Source of the DNA: an uncultured Clostridia bacterium
GTDB taxonomy: Bacteria > Bacillota > Clostridia > Christensenellales > UBA1242
Direction of reading: 5' to 3'
DNA length: 64,000 bases
NCBI GenBank assembly: GCA_934754495.1
Contig: CAKVHW010000002.1
Location: 124,001 to 188,000, forward strand
Part shown: piece after piece, positions 35,512-44,628 of the stretch
Layout: the number at the start of each line of letters is the position of its first letter
Position numbering within the stretch: position 1 is the stretch's first letter
Position numbers and translations under genes: made by a program
The notes under the pieces: generated by a model
Database searches by the model: none
The model's input: the letters and a program-made list of their open reading frames with translations, nothing else
Told to the model about the DNA's origin: nothing

Positions 35512-35541
35512 AATATTTGCCACTAAATGCTAGGCATATAC
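35512..35541 (-). promoter_or_regulatory. Sigma-F-like promoter of the spoIIQ-like gene
   Basis: On the minus strand GTATA (35541-35537) is followed after 15 bases by GGCAAATATT (35521-35512). The sigma-F consensus is about GYWTA, 15 bases, GGnRAnAnTW, so there is one mismatch. The transcript would start just before AAGGAGG at 35504-35498, a very short leader. spoIIQ is a classical sigma-F gene in Bacillus. This is a motif match only. Confidence 0.5.
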
Positions 35542-35549
35542 CTGCAATT

Positions 35550-35966
35550 TTAAAAACCTTCAAAAATTGTTGGAATGCCAACTTTTACATCTTTTCCCAC
35601 CGCAATTTGTAATGTTAATATATCACCAGTGTATATATTATCAAATTTACAATCATACACAATATTGTCAAAAACATAATACTTTTTGACAATATGTATT
35701 TGCAATAAGTCAATAAATAATTTAAAATCTTTTTTAGAAATTTTAAAAGATATATATTTATACCCATTAAATTTAAGGTTTAAATTATCAATATCTTTAA
35801 TTATGTAGTCCCCCACCATCTGCCCATTACTAACGTTTTCACATGCAATTTCAACTTGCATTATATCATATACAATGCTATTTAGAACCTGCAGCTTTAT
35901 GTTATTTACACAAAGCATAAAGGCAAGCATTAAGCATATAAATACTAAAACATATAATCTTTTCAT
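35550..35966 (-). CDS. Small exported or membrane-anchored protein, unknown
   Basis: This 138-residue protein has one N-terminal hydrophobic segment (about residues 4-20), followed by a mixed alpha/beta region rich in Lys, Ile and Tyr. I do not recognise the family. It lies just upstream of the spoIIQ-like gene on the same strand, where many spore formers have ywmB, murA or spoIID, so a sporulation link is possible but not shown. No clear Shine-Dalgarno sequence precedes the ATG. Composition is very AT-rich, like its neighbours. Confidence 0.6.
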   Translation of the reverse strand: MKRLYVLVFICLMLAFMLCVNNIKLQVLNSIVYDIMQVEIACENVSNGQMVGDYIIKDIDNLNLKFNGYKYISFKISKKDFKLFIDLLQIHIVKKYYVFDNIVYDCKFDNIYTGDILTLQIAVGKDVKVGIPTIFEGF

Positions 35967-36092
35967 ATGTTCTATTTATTGACTAAAATTATTATTATTA
36001 AAACCACACTCGGTTTTCTATAATGTAAGTTTTTGTCAAAAACTTTTACTTTTATGTCAAAATTTATACAACAAAAAACACAAACAGCAAAC

Positions 36093-36119
36093 TTGACATT
36101 CCAGCAATTATAATATAAA
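36093..36119 (+). promoter_or_regulatory. Possible promoter of the deacetylase-like gene
   Basis: A perfect -35 TTGACA (36093-36098) is followed by TATAAA (36114-36119) after 15 bases, which is short. A TATAAT also occurs, but too close (10 bases). The leader would be about 50 bases. Confidence 0.35.
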
Positions 36120-36177
36120 TGTAACACAACTAAACCTTAACATACATAATTACCAACAAAATACATCAAAATAAAAT

Positions 36178-37416
36178 ATGAAAAAATTAATATCTATTGT
36201 AATTACAACATCAATTATGTTGTCATTTATATTAGGCTTTAAAGTGGTATTTTTTAACAACTATTATTTGTCAAATCAGTACAAAACCTACCCAATTTCA
36301 GACGGACTAGCCTATAGTTTCAACAAAGAAAAAATCAATTTAGACCTTACAAAAAACAAAGAAGATTTAATAAAACAGGCCAACACATTAATCAATAATG
36401 GCAATTATATTGAAGCCAAAGAACTGCTACAAGGCAGTATTTTTACAAACGACATACAAGTATTATCACTTCTAAACCTAATCAATTTAAAGCAAAAGCA
36501 AGGCAATATGGTGCCTTATTTAGGCGAAGTAAATATATTAGAATTTAATCCAATTATATCATTTCCCGAGATTTTAAAGAAAAACTCATCATACTCAGTC
36601 CAAATGGACGAAAACCAAATAACAATAGACGAATTTGAAAGAATACTTCTTTCGCTTTACAACAACAATTATGTTTTAGTGAATATAAAAAGTTTTACAA
36701 ACAACCCAATACTTCCACGTGGCAAAAAACCAATTGTATTACTATTAAATTCTAGCGAGTACAGGACAAAACTTGGCAATGTTGACAAACTCATGCTTGA
36801 CGACAACAACACCCTTGTAACATACACCCCAAAACGAAGTATTAACGACCGTTTACATCACTCCAACGACTTTATAACAGCCCTTAGTAAATTTGTTGAT
36901 AATCACCCTACTTTTAGTCACAACAATGCAAAAGGACTAATATGTGTAGACGGTAGCCATGGAATATTAGGATATAAAACACAAAAAACAAACGCTAATA
37001 GCAAATTTCAAATAAAAAAGTGCACCGAACTTACAACCGTTCTAAAAGATATTGGTTGGCAATTTGCTAGCAAGGGCTATAAATACGGCATAAATGAAAG
37101 CGACATAAACTTTTCAAGCGGACTTTCGCATTGGAAAGAAACAGTAGAGCCAATTCTAGGCAACACTTCTATTTATTACGGAAGTTTTGACCTTAACACA
37201 AATGACTACAAACTCTCACTATTTGATACCTACAACTACAACGTGTTTATCTCCAATACAGCTCTTGAAACCCATAACACAGGCAAAACATTTTATTCTA
37301 CAACAAAAATTTCCGGCAAAAGTTTAAGAGAAAATAGTGATGAATTATCAAAATATTTTGACTGCGAAAAAGTATATGACCACCTAAATCGAAACACCAC
37401 TTTTTGTAGCGTATAA
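36178..37416 (+). CDS. Polysaccharide-deacetylase-like protein, probably catalytically dead
   Basis: The 412-residue protein has an N-terminal signal or membrane segment (residues 4-23). It then follows the layout of a Firmicutes polysaccharide-deacetylase (NodB-fold) subfamily: 'FPEIL', 'ITIDEFERILLSLYNNNYVL', 'GKKPIVLLL', then 'GAKGLICVDG…GILGYKT' and 'LKDIGWQFAS'. In active members the strand after GKKP ends in Asp-Asp and the later motif reads SHxxxH, together binding the metal. Here they read NSSE and SKGYKYG, so neither metal site is present. It may bind cell-wall glycans without cutting them, or be decaying. No Shine-Dalgarno sequence is seen before the ATG. It is monocistronic and converges on the flippase-like gene. 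Confidence 0.7.
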   Translation: MKKLISIVITTSIMLSFILGFKVVFFNNYYLSNQYKTYPISDGLAYSFNKEKINLDLTKNKEDLIKQANTLINNGNYIEAKELLQGSIFTNDIQVLSLLNLINLKQKQGNMVPYLGEVNILEFNPIISFPEILKKNSSYSVQMDENQITIDEFERILLSLYNNNYVLVNIKSFTNNPILPRGKKPIVLLLNSSEYRTKLGNVDKLMLDDNNTLVTYTPKRSINDRLHHSNDFITALSKFVDNHPTFSHNNAKGLICVDGSHGILGYKTQKTNANSKFQIKKCTELTTVLKDIGWQFASKGYKYGINESDINFSSGLSHWKETVEPILGNTSIYYGSFDLNTNDYKLSLFDTYNYNVFISNTALETHNTGKTFYSTTKISGKSLRENSDELSKYFDCEKVYDHLNRNTTFCSV

Positions 37417-37430
37417 TTAGTAAAACAAGA

Positions 37431-37457
37431 AAAAACACCTTAAACCAAGGTGTTTTT
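37431..37457. terminator. Bidirectional terminator between convergent genes
   Basis: The stem AAAAACACCTT/AAGGTGTTTTT has a five-base loop. It can end the deacetylase-like gene (plus) and the flippase-like gene (minus). Confidence 0.8.
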
Positions 37458-37507
37458 CTATTGTTTTAAATATAATGTTACAACAAATACAGAAACTAGA
37501 ATTGCAT

Positions 37508-38776
37508 TTATTTTCTGTAATTTGCTTTCATTTTTAGTTCTACAAGTTTTGTTTCTTTATATTTTCTATCACGTTTGTCGCCAATAATAATATCATATAG
37601 AATTACAATAAATCCTTGCAAGATATAAATATAATATGATGCAATTCTATATATTAGCATTGCCCAGAAAAGCAAACCATCTGAGAAAAGAGATGCAAAC
37701 AATGCAGTAAACGAAATTTCTGCCACACCAGAACCACCTGGAAGCGGAACATACATCGTAGCAAGTTCACACACAATAAATTTGCAGAATATTATTGAAA
37801 ATCCCACTTCAATATTATCCGACAACATCACATAAATTAAATACGGAATAAGTGCCTTTAATAGCACCACTCCTGCCGATGAAATAAACGCAAGGAGTGA
37901 CGTCCAAAAGTCTTTTAGGTAAAACCTTATACTCTTTTGATATTCACTAAGACTGCGATATACCACACGACTAGTTTTTTCATAGTTTTTAACAAGTTTT
38001 ATTTTGCTTAAAAATTTTATAAACCCAATAATCAGCCTTGATGCAACCTTTTTGCTAAGGGTAATAAAAATAATAAGTAGCAAAAACACAACACTAATTA
38101 TAAGTGACACAATTGACAAGCCCACAACAAGTGATGATTTAGTGCCCCACATTCCAGAGCCCACAATAAGCATAATAAGTGCAATTAGGCAAAATGAAAT
38201 TTGCGAATACATATACTTAGCAAGCGGTACAGAAGTAGCCACTCCGGTATTAACACCCCTTGTGCTAAGGTAGTAAATTTGAAAAGGTTGACCACCAAAA
38301 GAAAATGGTGTTATACAGTCATAATAGCGGCAAATTGCAGTGGACTTATAACTTATAATCGGTCTGCTAATTTTGGTCGCTTTTAGTATCAATAACCATG
38401 TTCTAAACGATTCTAAAAACATTATTGCCAAAAATACTAATACAATTAAGCCAACGCCTTTAAAACTAACGTTTTCTTTAAACAAGTCGCCAGGATCTTT
38501 AATACCGTATTTTCGTGATTGATACAAAAGTATAACTACAAGTACAACCACACTTATACAGAAAAAAACAAGGTTTATAATTCGACTTTTGTTGGTTTTT
38601 TGTGATTTAACCTTAGCCTCGGTATCTTTTAGCACCTGCTCGTCTGCAAGGTTTTCTTTTATCACACCTTCAGCATCTTCGTCTTTATAAACTGCAAATT
38701 CTTCAACCATCGATTCCGTGGTTTCGTTGACTTGGTCGTTGGATATTAAGTTGTCTTTATTTTCTTTATCTTCCAT
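37508..38776 (-). CDS. MprF/LPG-synthase-type flippase-domain membrane protein
   Basis: The 422-residue protein has an acidic, charged cytoplasmic N-terminus (about 75 residues) followed by some eight membrane segments. The motif PLPGGSGVAEISF (about residue 340) is the signature of the lysylphosphatidylglycerol-synthase transmembrane (YbhN/UPF0104) family. In MprF this domain flips aminoacylated lipids. Here the C-terminal aminoacyltransferase domain is absent, so it is a stand-alone flippase-like protein, possibly for lipid or glycolipid export. The ATG has only a weak GGATAG ribosome site. The gene is alone on its strand between two terminators. Confidence 0.8.
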   Translation of the reverse strand: MEDKENKDNLISNDQVNETTESMVEEFAVYKDEDAEGVIKENLADEQVLKDTEAKVKSQKTNKSRIINLVFFCISVVVLVVILLYQSRKYGIKDPGDLFKENVSFKGVGLIVLVFLAIMFLESFRTWLLILKATKISRPIISYKSTAICRYYDCITPFSFGGQPFQIYYLSTRGVNTGVATSVPLAKYMYSQISFCLIALIMLIVGSGMWGTKSSLVVGLSIVSLIISVVFLLLIIFITLSKKVASRLIIGFIKFLSKIKLVKNYEKTSRVVYRSLSEYQKSIRFYLKDFWTSLLAFISSAGVVLLKALIPYLIYVMLSDNIEVGFSIIFCKFIVCELATMYVPLPGGSGVAEISFTALFASLFSDGLLFWAMLIYRIASYYIYILQGFIVILYDIIIGDKRDRKYKETKLVELKMKANYRK

Positions 38777-38840
38777 AACACACTATCCATATATATACTA
38801 TCAAATTAAGTCTTACAATGTCAAAAGGTTACAATAAAAA

Positions 38841-38874
38841 AACAACATCAAACCACAAAGTATTTGATGTTGTT
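38841..38874 (-). terminator. Terminator of the foldase lipoprotein gene
   Basis: A 12-base perfect stem (AACAACATCAAA/TTTGATGTTGTT, 10-base loop) is followed on the minus strand by a T-rich tail. It lies about 20 bases after the stop codon. Confidence 0.8.
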
Positions 38875-38893
38875 TAAAAATTTTTTAATTTTT

Positions 38894-40666
38894 TTATTTT
38901 GTAAGGTCTTTGTATCTATTTTCGTATTTAACAATATTAACAAATTCAAAGCAATTGCTTACAAAGTTGCTTGCTGCTGTTTTATAGTTTTCAGTAGCAA
39001 CAGTGTCATAAATCTTAGCAAAGATTGTTTTGTTACTGCTACGTTGAGTCTTAACACTCATTAAGTCTTCAGCAGTAAGTGAATTAATGTCGCTTACAAC
39101 ATTTTTAACAATTCCAGCATGGTACAAAATATGAACACCATATTCTGTAATAACCATATCGCTTAAAGCACCTTCTTCTTGTTCCTTGTTAAGTTTTCTT
39201 GCAGTATCAGCAAATTCCTTAACCATTTTATCTTTTACTTCGGTGTCTAGATTTACAACATAAGCAAAGTCTTTATTCATAATTCCTTCGTCATCGTTGT
39301 ATAGATAAATCATATCATTAAATAGTTTTGCACGTTCATTTAGGGCAAGTTCTAATTCTTCACCAGTTTTGCCTTTGTATTGAGCTTTGTTCACATAATT
39401 TTTAATTTTATTTGTTACTTCCAAAGCATTAGAAGTATATTTTTTGCCGTCAATTTCGTAAGTAACAACGGTACGATTTGCAATTTCTTTAACACGAGCA
39501 TCGTAGTTTTCTTGTGTAATCTTATGAGCACTTAGTTTGTTTTTAAGTTCGGTAATTTCGGCTTTTTGCGCATCACTAAATTTCATTAAGATATGAGAAA
39601 CATACATGTATTCGTTTCCACTATTATAGTGATAATAAATGTCGTCAATGCTATCGCCAGCCATTGCTGTATGATATGCACTTTCGTCATTTTCGTATTG
39701 GTTCTTTTGAGCAGTATAACGTTCTTTAAAATAATCTACAACCGCTTGTTTTACACTATCATTCAAAACGTAAACATTGTTTTTAGCATTGTAAGTAAAG
39801 TTGTAATTAATGTTGTACCATTTTTCAAAAATTGAAATATATTCACTTCTTGTATAACTCTTAGTAAGTCTTTCAATTTCTGCATTTAAAACTTCTTGTT
39901 CGCCTGTTTTTGCGCCTTCAGCTTTAGCTGCTTCTTGCAATTGTTTAATATATCTTGTATAGGCTTCTTTAGATACTTCTGGGTCGCTAATTTGTTGTTT
40001 GAATGTGTCACCAGCAACTCTTGTATCATAAGTTTTTGTTAGTTGATTAGGGTTTAAAATAATTGCTTGTTTTTCTACTTCGGTTGTGCTTCCTTCTACA
40101 ACAACATCAACCTTAATGTTTGTCATAAGCACTTTGCTATCATATGCTTCATATGCTTTTCTAAGTGATTCTACCTTATCTTCTGAAAGGTCATCTTGAT
40201 TTGTGTAATTGTAATTCCATTCTTCATACACTTCTTTTTCTAGTGATGTAATTTGTTCTTGAATGGCATCATACACTTTTAGCTTTACTTCGTTTCTATC
40301 AGCATCGGTAAATTGAATGTCGTAATTTGGATTATCGAAGTAATTTTTCTTAATGTACTTATATAATAGGTCAACATTAACCATATTATTGATGGCATAA
40401 TTCATGCCTTCGCTTGCTTTAATTTGACCATTAGAAACGTAATTGTATGCATAGTTGTAATAAGCATTAATAAGGTCTTTTTTAGTATATTTTTCAATGT
40501 AATCGTTGTAGTCTTCGCCATATCCATCTTTAAGTTCTACAGAAATTACAATCTGATTGTAATATTTAGCCTTATTGATTTCAATTAAGTTACAACCCGC
40601 AAACATAAACATGCTTAAAAACATGGCACATATTACGGTTAATATTTTTTTAGTAGTAGCTTTCAC
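38894..40666 (-). CDS. PrsA/SurA-type peptidyl-prolyl isomerase lipoprotein
   Basis: The 590-residue protein starts with GTG after GGGAG and has a lipoprotein signal (…F-A-G-C, Cys25). The N-terminal 330 residues are helical and charged, as in SurA/trigger-factor-like chaperone domains. The parvulin (PpiC) core is recognisable as YVSHILMKF (about residue 355) and ALSDMVITEYGVHILYHAG (about residue 505-520). The first and last strands of the core are about 150 residues apart, more than in PrsA, because of an inserted helical, lysine-rich region. It probably folds exported proteins at the outer face of the membrane; the giant lipoproteins are possible clients, which is inference. A promoter lies directly upstream. 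Confidence 0.8.
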   Translation of the reverse strand: MKATTKKILTVICAMFLSMFMFAGCNLIEINKAKYYNQIVISVELKDGYGEDYNDYIEKYTKKDLINAYYNYAYNYVSNGQIKASEGMNYAINNMVNVDLLYKYIKKNYFDNPNYDIQFTDADRNEVKLKVYDAIQEQITSLEKEVYEEWNYNYTNQDDLSEDKVESLRKAYEAYDSKVLMTNIKVDVVVEGSTTEVEKQAIILNPNQLTKTYDTRVAGDTFKQQISDPEVSKEAYTRYIKQLQEAAKAEGAKTGEQEVLNAEIERLTKSYTRSEYISIFEKWYNINYNFTYNAKNNVYVLNDSVKQAVVDYFKERYTAQKNQYENDESAYHTAMAGDSIDDIYYHYNSGNEYMYVSHILMKFSDAQKAEITELKNKLSAHKITQENYDARVKEIANRTVVTYEIDGKKYTSNALEVTNKIKNYVNKAQYKGKTGEELELALNERAKLFNDMIYLYNDDEGIMNKDFAYVVNLDTEVKDKMVKEFADTARKLNKEQEEGALSDMVITEYGVHILYHAGIVKNVVSDINSLTAEDLMSVKTQRSSNKTIFAKIYDTVATENYKTAASNFVSNCFEFVNIVKYENRYKDLTK

Positions 40667-40704
40667 AGTAAAATTCTCCCATAATAATTATTAAAGTCTT
40701 AGGT

Positions 40705-40733
40705 ATTATACTATTATAATTAAAAATAATCAA
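40705..40733 (-). promoter_or_regulatory. Promoter of the foldase lipoprotein gene
   Basis: On the minus strand TTGATT (40733-40728) and TATAAT (40710-40705) are separated by 17 bases. It sits in the 80-base gap after mfd, so the foldase gene can be expressed independently of the operon upstream. Confidence 0.65.
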
Positions 40734-40746
40734 GAAATAAACAACA

Positions 40747-43700
40747 CTAATTAGCCAATATTTCCAAAAAATTGATTATCAAATTAAGAGCATTTTTCAT
40801 ATCAACAATATTTTTTATGTTAATTATTGGTTTGTTTTGCACATCTAATACCATATACAAATTAAAACTTTCTAATGCAAGGCTAACTGCACTTAAATTG
40901 ATGTCGTCATAAAAATAAATTTGACTACCAGTGGCTCTAACCACAACACGAGATACTTTTTTGGTGCTCGCCAAGTTTTTAATGAGTGCAATCTTACACA
41001 AATTAAACACTTCTTGTGGAACCTCGCCATATGTTTCGGTAAGCTCGTTAACCACTTTTTGCAATTCTTCTGGAGTGGAAATTTTACTAATTTTAACATA
41101 ACTACTCATTCTTAGGTCGTGCCTTTCAATGTAATCATATGGCAAGAATGCATCAAGTTGGGTTTCTATCTTAACATCTCTTACTTGAGCAATCTTTTCG
41201 CCTTTTAATTCGCCTACCGCTTCGGACAATAATTTTAGATACATTGCATACCCAACTTTTTCTATGTGCCCGCTTTGTTCGGCACCAAATATCTTACCAG
41301 CACCACGAATTTCCAAATCTCTAAGGGCAATTTTATAGCCACTACCCATACTTGTATATTCGCTTAACGCCTCAAGACGTTTGTATGCAGTTTCGTTAAG
41401 TTCCTTGTTTCCGCTAAAGGTGAAAAATGCAAATGCTTGCCTATCACTTCTACCAACTCTTCCCTTCAATTGATACAACTGCGACAATCCAAGCATATCG
41501 GCATTAATAACAAACAATGTGTTTGCATTAGGTAAATCAACGCCATTTTCAATTAAGGTTGTGCTTATTAAAATTTGTGTTTCGTTGTTGTAAAGTTTTA
41601 CAATTGCATCTTCAAGTTTTTGTTGTTCCATCTGTCCATGGGTGACATCAACCGTTGCATTAGGAAACATTGCTTTCACCTTGGCCGCAAACTCAAAAAT
41701 TGTTTCAACTCGATTGTAAATTATCAACACTTGTCCGCCACGTTCTAACTCAGCATCAACTGCAGTTTTAAGTAATTCATCAGAATATTCTTGCACTCTT
41801 ACCAATGTAGGAATACGTGACACTGGTGGCGTATCGATAATGCTAATATCTCTTACCCCCATAAGTGCCATATTAAGAGTACGAGGAATTGGCGTTGCAG
41901 AAAGTGTAAGCACATTAATATTTTTCTTTAACTCTTTAATTTTTTCTTTATCGCCTACACCAAACTTTTGTTCTTCATCCAAAATCAAAAGCCCAAGATT
42001 TTTAAATTGAATATTTTTGTTAAGTAGTTTGTGAGTGCCTACCACTATATCAATGTCACCGCTCTTTAGCCCTTCCTCAACTTCTGCCACTTTTTTAGCA
42101 GAACAGAATCTGTTAAGCACCGCAACATTAACACCAAAATCTTTCATTCGATATACACACGTATTGTAGTGCTGTTCGCTTAAAATTGTGGTTGGACACA
42201 AAAAAGCAACTTGCTTGCCTGCCATAATTGTTTTAAATGCACCACGCAAAGCAACTTCAGTTTTGCCAAAACCAACATCGCCACAAATAAGCCTGTCCAT
42301 AATTTTGCCTTTCATCATGTCAGTCTTAATGTCAAGCACAGCCTGTTCTTGGTCTGGAGTTTCCACATAGCCAAAACTATCTTCAAATTGTTTTATAATA
42401 TCATCATCATTAGGATACACATACCCTTTCATACCCTCTCTTTCGGAGTAAAGTTTTGCAAGGTTTATTGCAAGTTTTTTAACATTCGCTTTAACCTTTT
42501 CTTTGGTCTTTAAAAACTCAGTTGAACCTAATTTATTAAGTGGCGGATTGTCTTCGCCCACAAACCTTGACAACGAATCAATGTTCTCAACTGGCAAATA
42601 CAACTTATCAGAGTTTTTATATTCCACAATAACATAATCTCTTGCAGATTTTGATAGTGTAAGCCTTTCAACACCTAAGCATTTGCCAATACCATATGTG
42701 TTGTGGACAACATAATCCCCAGTTTGTGGCAAAAAGTCACTAGTTTCATTTTTTGCCGATGCTTTTAATATTGGTTTTGCCACACCAAATAAGTTTCCAC
42801 TTCCTAGCACCAAAACCTTATCAAGTTCTAGATTTACGCTCATTCCAAAACGTTTAGTAGCAAGATTTATTTCGCCAGTTGTGGCAAAAGATAATGCCCC
42901 AATATTATTGTAAGTAAGGTTGTTGGCCTCAAGCAAAGTAGATATTCTATTATAGCCTTCCTTATTTTTAACATATATTACTATTGTGTATTTTTTACTT
43001 TTTAAATTACTAAGGTCAGAGCCTAGGAGTTTATATTGCCCCCTATAATTTGGCACTGGCACACACTTTAAATTAAACACTTTTGTTGTGGTGAATAATC
43101 TATTTGAATTAGTGATGTATTGAAACCCAACAACAGGCACATCGCCCAAATTAAGTACGTCTTTAACCACCATTTTTTTGTGTGCTGGCATATCAAGCAT
43201 ACACTTATTATATTCTTTTACTTCTTCTTGCAAATAAGTGTAAGTAAGTTTGTTGTCAGTAAAACACACCACTGCATCTTCCGGCAAATAATTAACAATA
43301 TTGTCGTTAATGTACTCACAAAAAGGCGAACACCAAATCATGTTGTTAAGCTTGTCTTCAAATTCTACAAGTTTTTGTTTTTCTTCATCGTCTTTGACGC
43401 TTTTTATAATATCTTCAGTATTTTCAATCCAACATGCATTGCCAATATTAATTTCATCAACATCTTTTTCATTTATTCGTGTTTCAATGTTAAAAATCTT
43501 AATTTTTTCAATTGCATCAAAGTCAAAATACACCCTATATGCTTCGCCTGAAACAAACTCAACACAATCGCCTTTTAGTGAAAATTGTCCGTCTTTTTCT
43601 ACATACTCTTCTCTAGTAAAACCAACATTAACAAGTTGTTTTACAAGTTCGTCAGGTTGTTTTTTTACACCACTAGACAAGTGAATTGTTTTTGCTCTTA

Positions 43701-44067
43701 ACCACTCCACATTAGGTAATTTATAATACAAAAACATTGGGTTTACAATAAGTGCATCAATCTCGCCATTTAGTACCTTATTTAGTACCTTTAAAACCTT
43801 TTCATTATATTCATTATCAAAAGGGTTAAGGTTATAGTTAAGTTTTTCAGTAAGACATTCTACCCTATAACCTGTTTCAGTAAGTTTTTCTTTAATATTA
43901 ACCGCTTCTTTCACATCACTGGTCACAAAAAGAAGAAACTTACCCGTATCATTAAGTATGGTAAGTTTTGCATCTAAATCGCACCCAAAAACAGTTAGTT
44001 TCTCGTGCGGTTTTATTGAGTTTATAAGTGTAGCATAAATGCTATTTTTACTCAAAAATTCAATCAT
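40747..44067 (-). CDS. mfd: Transcription-repair coupling factor Mfd
   Basis: The 1,106-residue protein is slightly shorter than the B. subtilis enzyme. It has a UvrB-homology N-terminal part, then the RNA-polymerase-interaction domain (GDYVVHNTYGIGKC, about residue 450). The translocase motor carries Walker A GDVGFGKTE (about 595), DEEQ box (about 695), SATPIPRTL and QLKGRVGRS, and the C-terminal TRCF domain follows. Mfd pushes stalled RNA polymerase off DNA lesions and recruits UvrA. Its ATG overlaps the pth stop as ATGA, so translation is coupled. The order pth-mfd is the classic Firmicutes one. Confidence 0.95.
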   Translation of the reverse strand: MIEFLSKNSIYATLINSIKPHEKLTVFGCDLDAKLTILNDTGKFLLFVTSDVKEAVNIKEKLTETGYRVECLTEKLNYNLNPFDNEYNEKVLKVLNKVLNGEIDALIVNPMFLYYKLPNVEWLRAKTIHLSSGVKKQPDELVKQLVNVGFTREEYVEKDGQFSLKGDCVEFVSGEAYRVYFDFDAIEKIKIFNIETRINEKDVDEINIGNACWIENTEDIIKSVKDDEEKQKLVEFEDKLNNMIWCSPFCEYINDNIVNYLPEDAVVCFTDNKLTYTYLQEEVKEYNKCMLDMPAHKKMVVKDVLNLGDVPVVGFQYITNSNRLFTTTKVFNLKCVPVPNYRGQYKLLGSDLSNLKSKKYTIVIYVKNKEGYNRISTLLEANNLTYNNIGALSFATTGEINLATKRFGMSVNLELDKVLVLGSGNLFGVAKPILKASAKNETSDFLPQTGDYVVHNTYGIGKCLGVERLTLSKSARDYVIVEYKNSDKLYLPVENIDSLSRFVGEDNPPLNKLGSTEFLKTKEKVKANVKKLAINLAKLYSEREGMKGYVYPNDDDIIKQFEDSFGYVETPDQEQAVLDIKTDMMKGKIMDRLICGDVGFGKTEVALRGAFKTIMAGKQVAFLCPTTILSEQHYNTCVYRMKDFGVNVAVLNRFCSAKKVAEVEEGLKSGDIDIVVGTHKLLNKNIQFKNLGLLILDEEQKFGVGDKEKIKELKKNINVLTLSATPIPRTLNMALMGVRDISIIDTPPVSRIPTLVRVQEYSDELLKTAVDAELERGGQVLIIYNRVETIFEFAAKVKAMFPNATVDVTHGQMEQQKLEDAIVKLYNNETQILISTTLIENGVDLPNANTLFVINADMLGLSQLYQLKGRVGRSDRQAFAFFTFSGNKELNETAYKRLEALSEYTSMGSGYKIALRDLEIRGAGKIFGAEQSGHIEKVGYAMYLKLLSEAVGELKGEKIAQVRDVKIETQLDAFLPYDYIERHDLRMSSYVKISKISTPEELQKVVNELTETYGEVPQEVFNLCKIALIKNLASTKKVSRVVVRATGSQIYFYDDINLSAVSLALESFNLYMVLDVQNKPIINIKNIVDMKNALNLIINFLEILAN

Positions 44068-44624
44068 AACAAATTAAAGTCTATATTATCTACTTTTCCT
44101 TTTGTTTTTATAAATTCTTCTATTGCCTTATCCGTTTTAGCCAAAATAGTATCAATTTTTTCTCGGTTGTTTTTATTAATTTGGCTTAACACATAGTCTA
44201 TTAATGACACATTGTCTTCACTTCCTATGCCTACTCTAAGCCTAGCAAAATTGGTTGTCCCAAGCCATTCTACAATGCTTTTCATTCCGTTATGAGTTCC
44301 GGCACTGCCATTTTTTCTAAATCTAGCTGTGCCAACAGGAATATCAACATCGTCATAAACCACAATCAATTGGTTAAGGTCAAGTTTTAGCATGTTTACC
44401 ACGTCTGCCACCGCTTGTCCGCTTGCATTCATATAGGTATGTGGTTTAAGTAGCACAACTTTTTCGCCATCAACAACACCTTCCGCCACCACGCCCTTGT
44501 ATTTTTTCTTACTAAAAGTTAGTCCAAATTTTTCGGCAAAGTGGTCAATAGTAATAAATCCCACATTGTGGTATGTATTAGCATATTGTTTGTCTGGATT
44601 TCCTAACCCAACAACAACTATCAT
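44064..44624 (-). CDS. pth: Peptidyl-tRNA hydrolase
   Basis: The 186-residue protein has all the family marks: GLGNPDKQYANTYHNVGF with the catalytic His (about residue 20), KPHTYMNASG, DDVDIPVGTARFR and GSAGTHNGMKSI. It frees tRNA from prematurely released peptidyl-tRNA. The ATG follows AAGGAAG. It ends in TGA, overlapping the mfd start by four bases, and follows the GlmU-like gene by four bases. Confidence 0.96.
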   Translation of the reverse strand: MIVVVGLGNPDKQYANTYHNVGFITIDHFAEKFGLTFSKKKYKGVVAEGVVDGEKVVLLKPHTYMNASGQAVADVVNMLKLDLNQLIVVYDDVDIPVGTARFRKNGSAGTHNGMKSIVEWLGTTNFARLRVGIGSEDNVSLIDYVLSQINKNNREKIDTILAKTDKAIEEFIKTKGKVDNIDFNLL

Positions 44625-44628
44625 ATAA

